From the NCBI RefSeq assembly GCF_900128995.1, contig NZ_FQUE01000008.1, positions 1-64,000 on the forward strand: DNA of 64,000 bases. Direction: 5' to 3'. The notes under the pieces were generated by a model. That model was not told the DNA's origin, made no database searches, and saw nothing but the letters and a program-made list of their open reading frames with translations. The stretch is from Loktanella atrilutea. Lineage in GTDB: Bacteria; Pseudomonadota; Alphaproteobacteria; Rhodobacterales; Rhodobacteraceae. Below are positions 6,959-15,673 of the stretch, piece by piece. Positions within the stretch are counted from its first letter, which is position 1, and every line of letters starts with the position of its first letter. The position numbers and the translations under genes were made by a program.

Positions 6959-8433
6959 TGTATGCACACTTCGCTCCGAAAGACGGTCTGGAAAAGGCAA
7001 TCGCAGAATACCCGTTTGAGGATCTGCCATTGATCCTGGATGGTACAATCGCCCTCGGATCCGCAGACGAGGTCTACAAGACGCTGAAAATGCTGATGCG
7101 CCCGGGTGACAAATGCTACCTCGTAACGATCCACCTGCCTGTTGGCCGCGACATGACCGACGTGGCTGCCGTCAGGCTGATGCGGGCCGCGGTCAGGGAC
7201 AGGGGCGTCGATCCGGATACCATCCCCTACATTATCGCAAGACACGCGAATACGGGCAAAGCGCATTTTCATATGGTAATTCTCGGACGGACCTTTGCCG
7301 GACGACGGGTCATTGTCGACCTGACTGTTGCCACAACCCAAGCCTCTCATCGCCGTCAGGCGCTGGCTTACGGTTTGCCGTTGCCCGCATATTTTGATCT
7401 TGCAGCAGTCCCGACGTTTCGGCCACCGATCATCCTGCGGCGTGTGGACCATAAGCCAACCACAAAAGAGCGTCGTTCGTCACCCGGCGCTACACAGGAA
7501 ACCACTGTTGAAAAGGCAAGGCGGCACCGCCTCAACACCGATCTGATCCGAGTGTTCACCGAGGATCAGCCAACCGATCTGCAGGCGCTGAACATCGCGC
7601 TTGACCGGATCGGGGCAGGCTACGGGATTACCATGATCCCGGGAAAACGCGCCAAGGCGACCTTCGCCACCACAGACCAAGACCCGATCTTTCTCAACAC
7701 GCTTGGCCCGGCCTGGTATGTCAGCGCCCTTCAGGCCCGCATGGCTTTTGCTACACAGCTTCTCAATGTGCGCCCCGTTCTAGCGCTGCGCTTTCTGCTG
7801 CGCGCCCATCGTCTGAACCCAACACAGGATTTCCATCATGACCGACACAACGCCAACCATGCTGACAGAATTGACGCCCGAGGAACTGACACAAGCCCAA
7901 CTGGACCGCATGGAGGCGGCGATCACCCGCCTCCAACCGTTGCTCAACCTTCTGGAGAGGCCAGTCACCGGGGAGGAGGAGAACCTGATCAAACTCCTGT
8001 TCCAAGGCCTGGATACGGTGATCGCGGGTCAGGACGCGTTGCGGGTGCAGGTGTCGGATCTCGATCAGCTGATCCGGGACGTGATGGGGGAAGACGACTG
8101 ACGGCGCCAAACGGCTGGATCGCGAGGCTGTGTCGCACTGCACGGCAGTTCGGTGGGCGCCTGGTCAAAGTCGGGCGCAACAAAGCGCGCAATCGACTCG
8201 CCATGATCCGTTTCGCCGACGGCGGCCACAGTGTGCACCGCAAGTCGGGGCACCGGGTGTCAGTTCCAAGCCCAAATGTCATGGCATTCGCAGTAACATG
8301 GAAGACGGCCGCCACCATACCACCATCCGTTATCCCGGATGCAGCCTGGCTGGCAGAACCGCAGGTGGTCGCGGAACCTGAACTAACAGGCGCGTCATCA
8401 GATAACGAAGATCACGACACTCCAGGAATGTGA
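6958..8433 (+). CDS. Divergent relaxase / mobilisation nuclease (491 aa)
   Basis: Translation starts at ATG 6958 inside the stop of the accessory gene. The key motif is HANTGKAHFHMVILGRTF (about residues 99-116). Its H-x6-H-x-H spacing is the metal-binding three-histidine motif III of MOBP/MOBQ relaxases, which nick oriT and covalently carry the strand during conjugation. An N-terminal Tyr (Y2, also Y18 or Y41) would be the nucleophile, but the surrounding motif is not classical. The middle (about residues 290-390) becomes rich in H, R, G and P exactly where another gene (7838-8101) is encoded in a different frame. The last 100 residues look like ordinary protein again. No type IV secretion genes are in the window, so the element would be mobilised by another one. 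Confidence 0.65.
   Translation: MYAHFAPKDGLEKAIAEYPFEDLPLILDGTIALGSADEVYKTLKMLMRPGDKCYLVTIHLPVGRDMTDVAAVRLMRAAVRDRGVDPDTIPYIIARHANTGKAHFHMVILGRTFAGRRVIVDLTVATTQASHRRQALAYGLPLPAYFDLAAVPTFRPPIILRRVDHKPTTKERRSSPGATQETTVEKARRHRLNTDLIRVFTEDQPTDLQALNIALDRIGAGYGITMIPGKRAKATFATTDQDPIFLNTLGPAWYVSALQARMAFATQLLNVRPVLALRFLLRAHRLNPTQDFHHDRHNANHADRIDARGTDTSPTGPHGGGDHPPPTVAQPSGEASHRGGGEPDQTPVPRPGYGDRGSGRVAGAGVGSRSADPGRDGGRRLTAPNGWIARLCRTARQFGGRLVKVGRNKARNRLAMIRFADGGHSVHRKSGHRVSVPSPNVMAFAVTWKTAATIPPSVIPDAAWLAEPQVVAEPELTGASSDNEDHDTPGM
7838..8101 (+). CDS. 87-aa protein nested inside the relaxase gene in another frame
   Basis: The ATG at 7838 has AGGA upstream and opens an 87-residue frame lying wholly inside the relaxase reading frame but shifted. 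Its sequence (MTDTTPTMLTELTPEELTQA..., ending LDQLIRDVMGEDD) has normal acidic, helical composition and strong third-position GC, whereas the relaxase frame across the same bases is a low-quality R/G/P/H string. It is predicted to be mostly coiled or helical and acidic, with no known motif. The arrangement recalls mobB inside mobA on IncQ plasmids such as RSF1010, but I see no sequence relationship. A role as a relaxosome helper is inference. Confidence 0.65.
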   Translation: MTDTTPTMLTELTPEELTQAQLDRMEAAITRLQPLLNLLERPVTGEEENLIKLLFQGLDTVIAGQDALRVQVSDLDQLIRDVMGEDD

Positions 8434-8789
8434 CGGTCAACACACTGCGGGATGGGCTGCCATTGAACCCAGGTTGCAGGTCAGTGAGTCAAAAGGACTT
8501 CTCCCGCGCGGCGTGTCCCATCTCGCCACCTTTTCCGTCGTTGCCTGTTTATCTTCGACATTATCGTCCCCTTCAGCGCGGTAATCTGCCAACATCGCAC
8601 ACCAGATAGGACTTGGAACGCAGTCGCGCACAGCACGGCCGAAGGATTCACGGTTTGCATACCCTGCTATGGGAGTTGGCAAGCATCGCAGGTGATTGGG
8701 ACGCTGATTTACGAAGGGGGTGGATCAAACATCATCCACTTTCGACCCAGCGAACAGGTTTCAATCGCATGCCGCCATGCGAGCCGTGG
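8434..8789. other. Intergenic stretch between relaxase and TRAP genes
   Basis: No convincing gene is visible. A minus-strand open frame (8437-8682) lacks a ribosome binding site and resembles no family known to me. This stretch probably contains the right boundary of the accessory segment, but no flanking direct repeat could be identified by eye. Confidence 0.35.
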
Positions 8790-10118
8790 CTAAAGAAGTG
8801 CGGTCGCCGTAGCGGGTAAAAGGGCGACAATCAGCAGCACGACCAACATGACACCGATGAATGGCAGTGTGGCGGCGAAGATCTGTTCGACCGTGACATC
8901 AGGATCGTTCAGCGTGTTGTGAACTGTGAAGACCGAGATGCCGAAGGGAGGTGTCAGCAAGCCGATCTCGACTGCCAGCACGGTGATGATGCCAAAGTGG
9001 CTAAGGTCGATGCCGAGGCCCTGTGCGATCGGGGCCGCGATCGGGACCATGATCAGCAGGATCGACGTACTATCGAGGATCATACCCATCGCCAGGATGA
9101 TGACGGAATAAAAGAACAGGAAGCCCAGCGGGGAAAATCCGCCTGATCGCACCAAATCGGCGATTGCATTGGGCAGCCCCGCAATCGACAGCATGCGGGA
9201 ATAATAGCTGGCAGCAATCAGCAGAACGAGGATGGCGACCGAGATCGCGCCGGTCTGCTTCATCACTTGCCACATCTTGCCACCGCCAAGGCTGCGCCGC
9301 CAAAGCGCGATGACCAGCGCACCGAAGGCGCCGATGCCGCCCGCCTCGGTCGGCGTGAAGAAGCCGGAATAAAGACCGCCCAGCACAAGTATCACCAGCA
9401 GGATGATCGGGATCAGTTTTGCGAACATGGTGCCGGCTGACATTTCCGGCCCGGTGCGGTCCAGCCGTTTGGCGCGGGCCGCCGCGGGATCTGTATAGAC
9501 GAAGGCAGGAAAGGCGACTGACACCCCCATCAGCATCACGACGAAGCCGATCGCCAACAGGAGGCCGGGGATCAGGCCCGCGATGAACATGCCGCCGATG
9601 CTGACCTCGGCCAGAACGCCGTAGATGATCAGCAGCAGGCTGGGCGGGATCAGCATCCCCAGCACGGAACTGCCTGCGACGGTCCCTGCGGCAAAGGCGG
9701 GGCGATAGCCGTGGCGCGTCATCTCGGGCACAGCGACGCGGGTGAAGACGGCGGCAGAGGCGATGGAGACGCCAGTGACGGCGGCGAAGATCGTGTTCGC
9801 GGCAACGGTCGCGACGCCCAGACCGCAGAGCACGCGGCGCAGCAGCTCCTCGGCCACCTCGAACGTATCGCGGCCAACATTGGAAACACTGACCAGCAGG
9901 CCCATCAGAACGAACAGCGGGATCGTGGCGAAGAGGTAGTCCGCGATGCCGCTGTAGGCCGTCAACTCCAGCATTTTGAAGGCCAGCCCGCTGTTGTCGC
10001 GGATGATCCAGATACCGAGGAAGCCCACCGCGAACAGCGCGTAGGCAATCTGCAGCCCCAGCAGGACGAGTCCGACCAGCATGGCGATCAGCAGGAAACC
10101 GATGATCAGGGTCGTCAT
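8790..10118 (-). CDS. TRAP transporter large membrane subunit, DctM family (442 aa)
   Basis: This is the 12-helix channel subunit of a TRAP transporter, which imports organic acids using the sodium gradient with a periplasmic binding protein. The protein starts MTTLIIGFLLIAMLVGLVLL at ATG 10118, overlapping the small-subunit stop by four bases (ATGA). It shows the usual chain of long hydrophobic helices and the conserved segment GVSIASAAVFTRVAVPEM with the following GTVAGSSVLGMLIPPS, typical of DctM. Length is normal for the family. It is the last gene of a minus-strand operon beginning with a molybdenum hydroxylase at 15537, so the cargo is likely that enzyme's substrate. Confidence 0.93.
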   Translation of the reverse strand: MTTLIIGFLLIAMLVGLVLLGLQIAYALFAVGFLGIWIIRDNSGLAFKMLELTAYSGIADYLFATIPLFVLMGLLVSVSNVGRDTFEVAEELLRRVLCGLGVATVAANTIFAAVTGVSIASAAVFTRVAVPEMTRHGYRPAFAAGTVAGSSVLGMLIPPSLLLIIYGVLAEVSIGGMFIAGLIPGLLLAIGFVVMLMGVSVAFPAFVYTDPAAARAKRLDRTGPEMSAGTMFAKLIPIILLVILVLGGLYSGFFTPTEAGGIGAFGALVIALWRRSLGGGKMWQVMKQTGAISVAILVLLIAASYYSRMLSIAGLPNAIADLVRSGGFSPLGFLFFYSVIILAMGMILDSTSILLIMVPIAAPIAQGLGIDLSHFGIITVLAVEIGLLTPPFGISVFTVHNTLNDPDVTVEQIFAATLPFIGVMLVVLLIVALLPATATALL

Positions 10119-10678
10119 GCGGCACCGCCTGGCGCGCGCCACGTCATCGCGGCACGGTAGAGGCAGGCCAGCAGCGCCACGGCGCAGCCCAGCACCGTGA
10201 TTGCGCGGAACGGCAGGGTTGGAATGGTGAACACACCTTGCACGCCGAAGAATTCGGAGGTCTCAAAGGCCTTGATCGTGTTCGGCCATGACGCCCAGAG
10301 GATCAGCGCAAAGACCAGCGCGCCCACCAGCAGGAACAGGCTATCAAGGAGCCGTGCGGCACCGGGGCTGGCGCTTCCGATCCGGCGGATCAGGAAATCG
10401 GCGCGGGTCAGACGTCCCTGCATCACGGCAGCCGCAATCTGCAGAAAGACAATCGCGACGACGGACCGGCCCGCGATTTCCGCGACCCCTGTGATCGGCG
10501 CGTTGAAGAAGTTCCGCCCGATCACGTCCAGCACGATCATCACCATCATCAGGCCGATCCAGATCGTGCCAATGGCGGAAAAAAGGTTGGCAACGCTGCC
10601 CAAGGCAAAACCGATGGGTGCCGTGGCGAAGGCCGGAAGGGTGCCCGTGTCCGCCCTGATCTCGATATCCTCGGCCAT
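10115..10678 (-). CDS. TRAP transporter small membrane subunit, DctQ family (187 aa)
   Basis: This is the four-helix partner of the large TRAP subunit. The segment MMVMIVLDVIGRNFFNAPIT followed by GVAEIAGRSVVAIVFL is the standard DctQ pattern (VxxRxxFxxPxxGxxE). The ATG at 10678 has a GAGG ribosome binding site; an in-frame GTG at 10735, just after the binding-protein stop, is an alternative that would add 19 residues. The stop overlaps the DctM start. It acts in the inner membrane. Confidence 0.9.
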   Translation of the reverse strand: MAEDIEIRADTGTLPAFATAPIGFALGSVANLFSAIGTIWIGLMMVMIVLDVIGRNFFNAPITGVAEIAGRSVVAIVFLQIAAAVMQGRLTRADFLIRRIGSASPGAARLLDSLFLLVGALVFALILWASWPNTIKAFETSEFFGVQGVFTIPTLPFRAITVLGCAVALLACLYRAAMTWRAPGGAA

Positions 10679-10742
10679 CGCCCTCACCGTGTCATGAAAT
10701 GGGCCCGCCCCGTCATGGGGCAGGCCGTCGTTCACTGCTGCC

Positions 10743-11795
10743 TCATCGGTTCACATCCCAGTCGCGGCCCGGCGTCACACCGTTGTCGCGCAGCGCCTGG
10801 AAGTAGGCGGCCAGCACGGCCTTGCCGTCCTCGCCGGTCTGCTCCAGCCAAGGGGCCACGATGTCGGGCAGATTGGCGATCCACTTGGCCTTTTCTTCTG
10901 GTGCCAGTTCATGCACCTGAAGGCCGGCTGCCTGCATCTCGGCCATCGCTTTGGTCGCGAGTTCGGTGACGTAGTCACCGTGAGCGGTAGAGGTCGCCTT
11001 GGCCGCGGCCATGAAAGCGTCCTGCACCTCTGCGGGCAGACCGTCGTAGAAGTCCTTGTTGGCCGCGATCGCGCCGAAATACATCGACCCCAGCCCGACG
11101 CGGGTCAGGTCGGGTGCGACCTCGTAGACGCGGGTCGGCAGGATGCCCGACGCGAAGGACAGGGTGCCCTCGGTCACGCCGGTCTGGATGTTGGTGTAAT
11201 AGGTGGTCAGCGCCCCGTCGACGGGTGTGGCCCCCGTCCCCTGCAGCCAGTTTGCCGAGGTGCCGGGCGCGTTCAGCTTGCGGTTCTGCAGGTCTTCCAT
11301 CGTGTTGATCGGAAAATTCGCGTAGATGTCATAGCTGTCGGTGATCAGCGACGACAGCGGCACCATGTTCTGCGCCGTCCAGCTGTCGTGCAGGGCCGGC
11401 AGGTTGGCGGAGAGATCGTCGAAGATCTTGATCAGCAGCTTGTGGTCCTCGGTCGCGAAGGGCGTGAAGTAGGTCACGTTCTGCAAAGGCATCGCCGCCC
11501 CTTCCCAGACCGTACCGACCATGCCCACATCGACGATACCGTCGCTGACCGCCGCCCGCGTGTCGGTAAATTTGTAGAGTGTGCCGCCGTAGGATTCATT
11601 CCATTCGACCTTGTAGTCACCCTTTTCGGCAAGGATGCGGTCCACCTCGGGCTGGAACGTGTTCTTCATTGCGTAGACCCAGATGTTTGCCTCGGGGTGG
11701 CTGGACCCGATGTTGACTGTGACGGTGTCCTGCGCAAATGACGTGCCAGCCAAGAGCGTCAGGGCCGTGCTGGCGAAGAGTGTCCTGATAGTCAT
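10743..11795 (-). CDS. TRAP transporter periplasmic substrate-binding protein, DctP family (350 aa)
   Basis: The protein begins with a signal peptide (MTIRTLFASTALTLLAGTSF, cleavage near AFAQ-like SFAQ) and continues with IGSSHPEANIWVYAMKNTF, in line with the DctP fold. It includes the segment RKLNAPGTSANWLQGTGATP, where the carboxylate-binding arginine is normally found. A clear GGGAGG ribosome binding site precedes the ATG at 11795. The gene starts 33 bases after the hydroxylase large-subunit stop, so it is in the same operon. The ligand is unknown; the context suggests an aromatic, heterocyclic or other carboxylate that the hydroxylase oxidises. Confidence 0.92.
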   Translation of the reverse strand: MTIRTLFASTALTLLAGTSFAQDTVTVNIGSSHPEANIWVYAMKNTFQPEVDRILAEKGDYKVEWNESYGGTLYKFTDTRAAVSDGIVDVGMVGTVWEGAAMPLQNVTYFTPFATEDHKLLIKIFDDLSANLPALHDSWTAQNMVPLSSLITDSYDIYANFPINTMEDLQNRKLNAPGTSANWLQGTGATPVDGALTTYYTNIQTGVTEGTLSFASGILPTRVYEVAPDLTRVGLGSMYFGAIAANKDFYDGLPAEVQDAFMAAAKATSTAHGDYVTELATKAMAEMQAAGLQVHELAPEEKAKWIANLPDIVAPWLEQTGEDGKAVLAAYFQALRDNGVTPGRDWDVNR

Positions 11796-11828
11796 TCGTA
11801 TTCCTCCCTTATGGGCACGGGGGCCGGT

Positions 11829-14210
11829 TCAGTCTGTCAATTTTCCAAGTCCGCGCAGCACCCGCTCGGGCGTAAACGGCATCGCCGTCACCTCCCCCCC
11901 CAGCGGACGCAGCGCGTCATTGATCGCGTTCATCACGGCAGCGGCAGCGCCCGCCGTCCCCGCCTCGCCCGCGCCCTTGGCACCAAGGTCGCTTTCCAGC
12001 GTCGGCGTCTCGATGTGGGCGATGATCATATCGGGCATCTCGCCCGCCATCGGTACAAGGTAGTCAGCCATCGATCCGTTCAACAGCTGGCCCTCGGCGT
12101 CGTAATGCAGTTCTTCGAACAGGGCGGCGCCCAGCCCCTGCACAATGCCGCCCCGAATCTGTTCGTCGACCAGCTGTGGATTGATGACGCGACCGCAATC
12201 CTCTACGCACCAGTGGTTCAGCAGCTTGACGGCGCCGGTGTCGGTGTCGACCTCCACATAGGAGGCCTGCACGCCGTTGGTGAAGGCAAAGGGGTAATCG
12301 GCCGGCGTGTAGTGCCGGGTCTGCACCAACTCGCGAGGCAGGCCCTTTGGCAGGGTATCGCCCCGGAAATAGACGATGCGACCCAATTCGCCGAGCGGCA
12401 TGCGGTCGGCCCCATCGGCCTTGTCCACCACCGCGCCATCGCGAATGTCGAGCGTATCGGGCGCACATTGCAGCATCGCACCTGCGACCTCCAGGATAGC
12501 GCCCCGCAGGGCGCGTGCGGCCTGCAACGCGGCTTCTCCACCGATGCCCGCCCCGCGAGAGGCCCAAGTGCCGCCGCCGTAGGGCGTGGACTGGGTGTCA
12601 CCGGTGATGATGCGGACCTCGCTGGGCAGGACGCCGACGCCTTCGGCTACGATCTGCGACAGCATAGCCTCAGTCCCCTGCCCCTGCTCGGTGACGGAGG
12701 ATGCGGCGACGATGCTGCCGTCCGGGTCCATCCGCACGGTGCAGCCGTCCTGCGCCGAAATCCGCGCACCGCCGATGCCATACATGAAGGGCGACGGGTT
12801 CGTCAGTTCGATGAAGCTGGCGATGCCGATACCGCGCACGACTCCGCGCGATTTAGCGTCGGCCTGATCGGCGCGCAGTGCGTCGTAGTCCATCAGGGCG
12901 ATCAGCTTGTCGAGGCTCGCATGATGCGACAGCCCCTCGAACCGCAACTTTGCGGGAGAAACGACCGGGTATGCATCGTCGGCAAAGAGGTTGCGACGGC
13001 GAATCTCGACCGGATCAAGGCCCAGCTTGGCAGCCGCCATGTCCACCAGACCTTCTGTCACCGTAACGGCAATGGGGTGGCCCACGGCGCGATACTGACT
13101 GGTCGGCGTCTTGTTCTGAAACACGACGGTCGTCTTGGCGCGGTAGTCCTTGAAGTCGTAGGGCCCGCCACACAGGTTCACGACCTGATTGCCCTCGATG
13201 GCAGAGGTGCGGGGATAGACAGAATAGGCCCCGATCGCTGTCCAGTCGTCGATGTCGAAGGCGAGGATCTTACCGTCCTTGTCTACCGCAATCCGCCCCC
13301 AGATTTCGTGATCCCGGGCGTGGATGTCGGTGGTAAAACTTTCCAGACGGTCGGCGATGAACTTGACCGGCCGCGCCATGATCTTAGCGATGGCCGCCGT
13401 CGCGATCTCGTCTGGATAGATATGGACCTTGATGCCATAGGACCCGCCGACGTCACCGCAGACCACCCGGACGCGGGATTCCGGCAGGTCGAGGTGCTGC
13501 GCCAGCACGACCTGGATCATGTGCGGGGCCTGCGTGGCGTGCCAAGCGATCATCTGCCCTTCGCCGGGATTCCAGTCGACAAGGATGGACCGAGGTTCCA
13601 GCGTGACGCCCGTGTGCCGCCCGGTCTGGAAATGCGCCTCGACCACCGTGTGCGCGGCAGCAAAGACAGCGTCCACGTCACCTTCGTCGTGCCGTCGCTG
13701 AAAGGCGAGGTTGTCGCCCATCTCCGGGTGCAGGACCGGCGTGGCCTGGTCCAGCGCGGTCATCATATCGGTGACCTCTGCCAAGGTCTCGTAGTCCACG
13801 TCGACCAACGCCGCGCCATCCTCTGCCGCCGCGCGGGATGTCGCGACGACCGCCGCGACGGGTTCACCTACCCAGCACGCGCGGTCGGTGGCAATGGCGT
13901 GTTCGGGCGGCGACTTCAGCCCCTTGAGGTGCGCAAGTGTGCCGACCCACGGCGTGCAGACCGCCGCGATGTCGGCCCCGGTGAAGACCCGCAGCACGCC
14001 CTTGACGGCAAGTGCCCCGGTCGCGTCGATCCCGGTGATCTTCGCATGGGCATGGGGGCAACGCACGAAGACGACATGCACCATGCGCGGCAACACCATG
14101 TCATCAACGTATTGCCCTCGTCCCTGCACCAGACGCTTCGCGTTCGGGCGCGGCACCGTCTTGCCGATGTAGCTGTTGGGCCGGTTCGGATTGCCGAAAG
14201 GGGAATTCAT
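11829..14210 (-). CDS. Molybdopterin-binding large subunit of a xanthine dehydrogenase/CoxL-family hydroxylase (793 aa)
   Basis: This is the catalytic subunit of a three-subunit molybdenum hydroxylase. It begins MNSPFGNPNRPNSYIGKTVP and has the family's N-terminal RLVQGRGQYVDDM segment, the VRVVCGDVGGSYGIK molybdopterin region and the C-terminal KGAGEAGTAG motif. The last contains the catalytic Glu (about E749), which deprotonates the water-derived ligand. The active-site loop reads TSQYRAVGHP rather than the AYRCSFR of true aerobic CO dehydrogenase, so it is not a form I CODH. Its stop lies 33 bases before the TRAP binding-protein gene, and its start overlaps the 2Fe-2S subunit (ATGA). The substrate is unknown. 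Confidence 0.92.
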   Translation of the reverse strand: MNSPFGNPNRPNSYIGKTVPRPNAKRLVQGRGQYVDDMVLPRMVHVVFVRCPHAHAKITGIDATGALAVKGVLRVFTGADIAAVCTPWVGTLAHLKGLKSPPEHAIATDRACWVGEPVAAVVATSRAAAEDGAALVDVDYETLAEVTDMMTALDQATPVLHPEMGDNLAFQRRHDEGDVDAVFAAAHTVVEAHFQTGRHTGVTLEPRSILVDWNPGEGQMIAWHATQAPHMIQVVLAQHLDLPESRVRVVCGDVGGSYGIKVHIYPDEIATAAIAKIMARPVKFIADRLESFTTDIHARDHEIWGRIAVDKDGKILAFDIDDWTAIGAYSVYPRTSAIEGNQVVNLCGGPYDFKDYRAKTTVVFQNKTPTSQYRAVGHPIAVTVTEGLVDMAAAKLGLDPVEIRRRNLFADDAYPVVSPAKLRFEGLSHHASLDKLIALMDYDALRADQADAKSRGVVRGIGIASFIELTNPSPFMYGIGGARISAQDGCTVRMDPDGSIVAASSVTEQGQGTEAMLSQIVAEGVGVLPSEVRIITGDTQSTPYGGGTWASRGAGIGGEAALQAARALRGAILEVAGAMLQCAPDTLDIRDGAVVDKADGADRMPLGELGRIVYFRGDTLPKGLPRELVQTRHYTPADYPFAFTNGVQASYVEVDTDTGAVKLLNHWCVEDCGRVINPQLVDEQIRGGIVQGLGAALFEELHYDAEGQLLNGSMADYLVPMAGEMPDMIIAHIETPTLESDLGAKGAGEAGTAGAAAAVMNAINDALRPLGGEVTAMPFTPERVLRGLGKLTD

Positions 14211-14707
14211 GCCGCACCCCCGTCCGTGCGGGCCCGCGCCACGCTTTCAATTGCGTCGACAATGGCCTCGTATCCGGTGCAGCGGCAATAGTTGCCAGAC
14301 AGGTGTTCGCGGATCGTGGCCCGGTCGGGCGCGCCGCCCGCGTCCAGCAGATCGGCGGCGGCGACCAGCATGCCCGGCGTGCAGAAGCCGCATTGAAGTG
14401 CGTTGCGGGCAACGAAGGCGGCCTGCAGGTCGCTGACGCTGCCATTGTCGCTCAGGCCCTCGATCGTCCAGACGTCTGCCCCGTCGGCCTGTGCGGCCAG
14501 CATCAGGCAGCCGCGCACCGCCTGACCATCGACCCGCACGGTGCAGGCCCCGCAGACGCCGTGTTCGCAGCTGGCATGCGCCCCCGTAAGCCCCAGATCG
14601 AGGCGCAGGAAATCGACGAGGTGGCGGCCGGCCGGCACGCGGGCCTCGACCTCTTCTCCATTTACGGTCAGGGCGATGTCGATGCGGTCGGTGAAAGTGG
14701 CGGTCAT
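14207..14707 (-). CDS. 2Fe-2S small subunit of the molybdenum hydroxylase, CoxS family (166 aa)
   Basis: This subunit carries two [2Fe-2S] clusters that pass electrons from molybdenum to FAD. The plant-ferredoxin-type cluster uses C47, C52, C55 and C67 (SCEHGVCGACT...GC). The second, alpha-helical cluster uses LQCGFCTPGM and NYCRCTGY. Length is normal. Both ends overlap neighbours by four bases (ATGA), so the subunits are translated together. Confidence 0.95.
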   Translation of the reverse strand: MTATFTDRIDIALTVNGEEVEARVPAGRHLVDFLRLDLGLTGAHASCEHGVCGACTVRVDGQAVRGCLMLAAQADGADVWTIEGLSDNGSVSDLQAAFVARNALQCGFCTPGMLVAAADLLDAGGAPDRATIREHLSGNYCRCTGYEAIVDAIESVARARTDGGAA

Positions 14708-15537
14708 GCGGACTCTCCGTTCAGGTCGGCAATTGCACGTTCCAGCAGAACCCCGGCCAGATGGCGGCGGTAGGCGGCACTGGCCTGCGTGTCGGACGGC
14801 GGATCAAGGGCGTCGCGCAGGGCTGCGACCGCGCCCGCCACATCGCCCGCATCGAGCTTGTCCATCGCCGCCGTCGCCAGTTCCGGGTGCGTCCCGACCG
14901 AGATACAGACGATCCGGTGGCCTGCCTTTCGACGCACGACGCAGAGACCGGCCAAGGCATAATCACCGATCCTACGGGCCAATTCATGGATCACCTGTCC
15001 CTCGCCCTCCTCGGCTACCGGCAGGCTGAGTGCGGTCAGGATCTCGCCCTCGCGCAGCATCGTTTCGAACACGCCAGTGAAGAAGTCGGCGGCGGGAATG
15101 TCGCGCGCACCGTCCGGTCCGTCCACGTGGACCATCGCATCCAGTGCCAGCACACAAGCGGGAAATTCGGCGGCCGGATCCGCGTGGGCCAAGGCGCCGC
15201 CGATGGTGCCACGATTGCGGATCGCAGCGTGGGCGATCAGGTCCGTTGCCTTGCGCAACAAGGGTGCATGTTGCGCGATCAGAGTATCGGTCGCCACTTC
15301 TGCATGTCGGGTCAGGGCACCGATCCGCAGACGGTCGCCTTCCCGCGTGACGCCTTTCAGCGCGGCAATATGATTGATGTCGACCAGCAGGTCGCCGCTG
15401 CTGAGACGCATGTTCATCGCCGCGACAAGGCTTTGCCCGCCCGCCAGCACGCGCGCCATTCCGTCGCCCTGCGCCAGAAGATCCAGCGCATGACGCAAAT
15501 CCACAGCGCGGGCATAGCCACCAACCGATGCTTTCAC
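14704..15537 (-). CDS. FAD-binding medium subunit of the molybdenum hydroxylase, CoxM family (277 aa)
   Basis: The subunit binds FAD through ARVLAGGQSLVAAMNMR and through RNRGTIGGALAHADPAAEFP, the two hallmark CoxM motifs. I place the start at GTG 15537 because a very purine-rich ribosome binding site (GAGAGGGGGGA) lies just upstream and homologues begin near this point. An in-frame ATG at 15627 would run through the palindromic operators at 15581-15617. It is the first gene of the operon CoxM-CoxS-CoxL-TRAP and diverges from a TetR gene. Confidence 0.9.
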   Translation of the reverse strand: MKASVGGYARAVDLRHALDLLAQGDGMARVLAGGQSLVAAMNMRLSSGDLLVDINHIAALKGVTREGDRLRIGALTRHAEVATDTLIAQHAPLLRKATDLIAHAAIRNRGTIGGALAHADPAAEFPACVLALDAMVHVDGPDGARDIPAADFFTGVFETMLREGEILTALSLPVAEEGEGQVIHELARRIGDYALAGLCVVRRKAGHRIVCISVGTHPELATAAMDKLDAGDVAGAVAALRDALDPPSDTQASAAYRRHLAGVLLERAIADLNGESA

Positions 15538-15580
15538 CGTATCCCCCCTCTCGTTCGCGTCGCGCCCTCCAGCACGATTG

Positions 15581-15596
15581 TTGATCAACCGATCAA
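15581..15596. promoter_or_regulatory. TetR-type operator, copy 1
   Basis: TTGATCAACCGATCAA is a perfect inverted repeat (TTGATC-4-GATCAA) between the hydroxylase operon start (15537) and the TetR gene (15674). Its centre is 21 bp from that of a second palindrome at 15602-15617, so both lie on the same face of the helix. It is likely the binding site of the divergent TetR protein. Confidence 0.75.
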
Positions 15597-15601
15597 CCTT
15601 A

Positions 15602-15617
15602 TTGATCATACGATCAT
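15602..15617. promoter_or_regulatory. TetR-type operator, copy 2
   Basis: TTGATCATACGATCAT repeats the TGATC-4-GATCA inverted arrangement of the copy at 15581-15596, with a different 4-base centre. Two sites two helical turns apart suggest cooperative binding of two dimers. Confidence 0.7.
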
Positions 15618-15673
15618 TAGTTGGCACAATATTGCAAGTGGTTTTTCTGGGCCAATCGTATCAAGGAGCAACC

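Noticed and set aside
8437-8682. 81-codon minus-strand frame after the relaxase
   Set aside because: No ribosome binding site or family signature; likely chance.
11811-14291. Very long plus-strand open frame opposite the CoxL gene (826 codons)
   Set aside because: The minus strand carries the complete CoxL with all motifs; the open antisense frame is a GC-rich codon-usage artefact.
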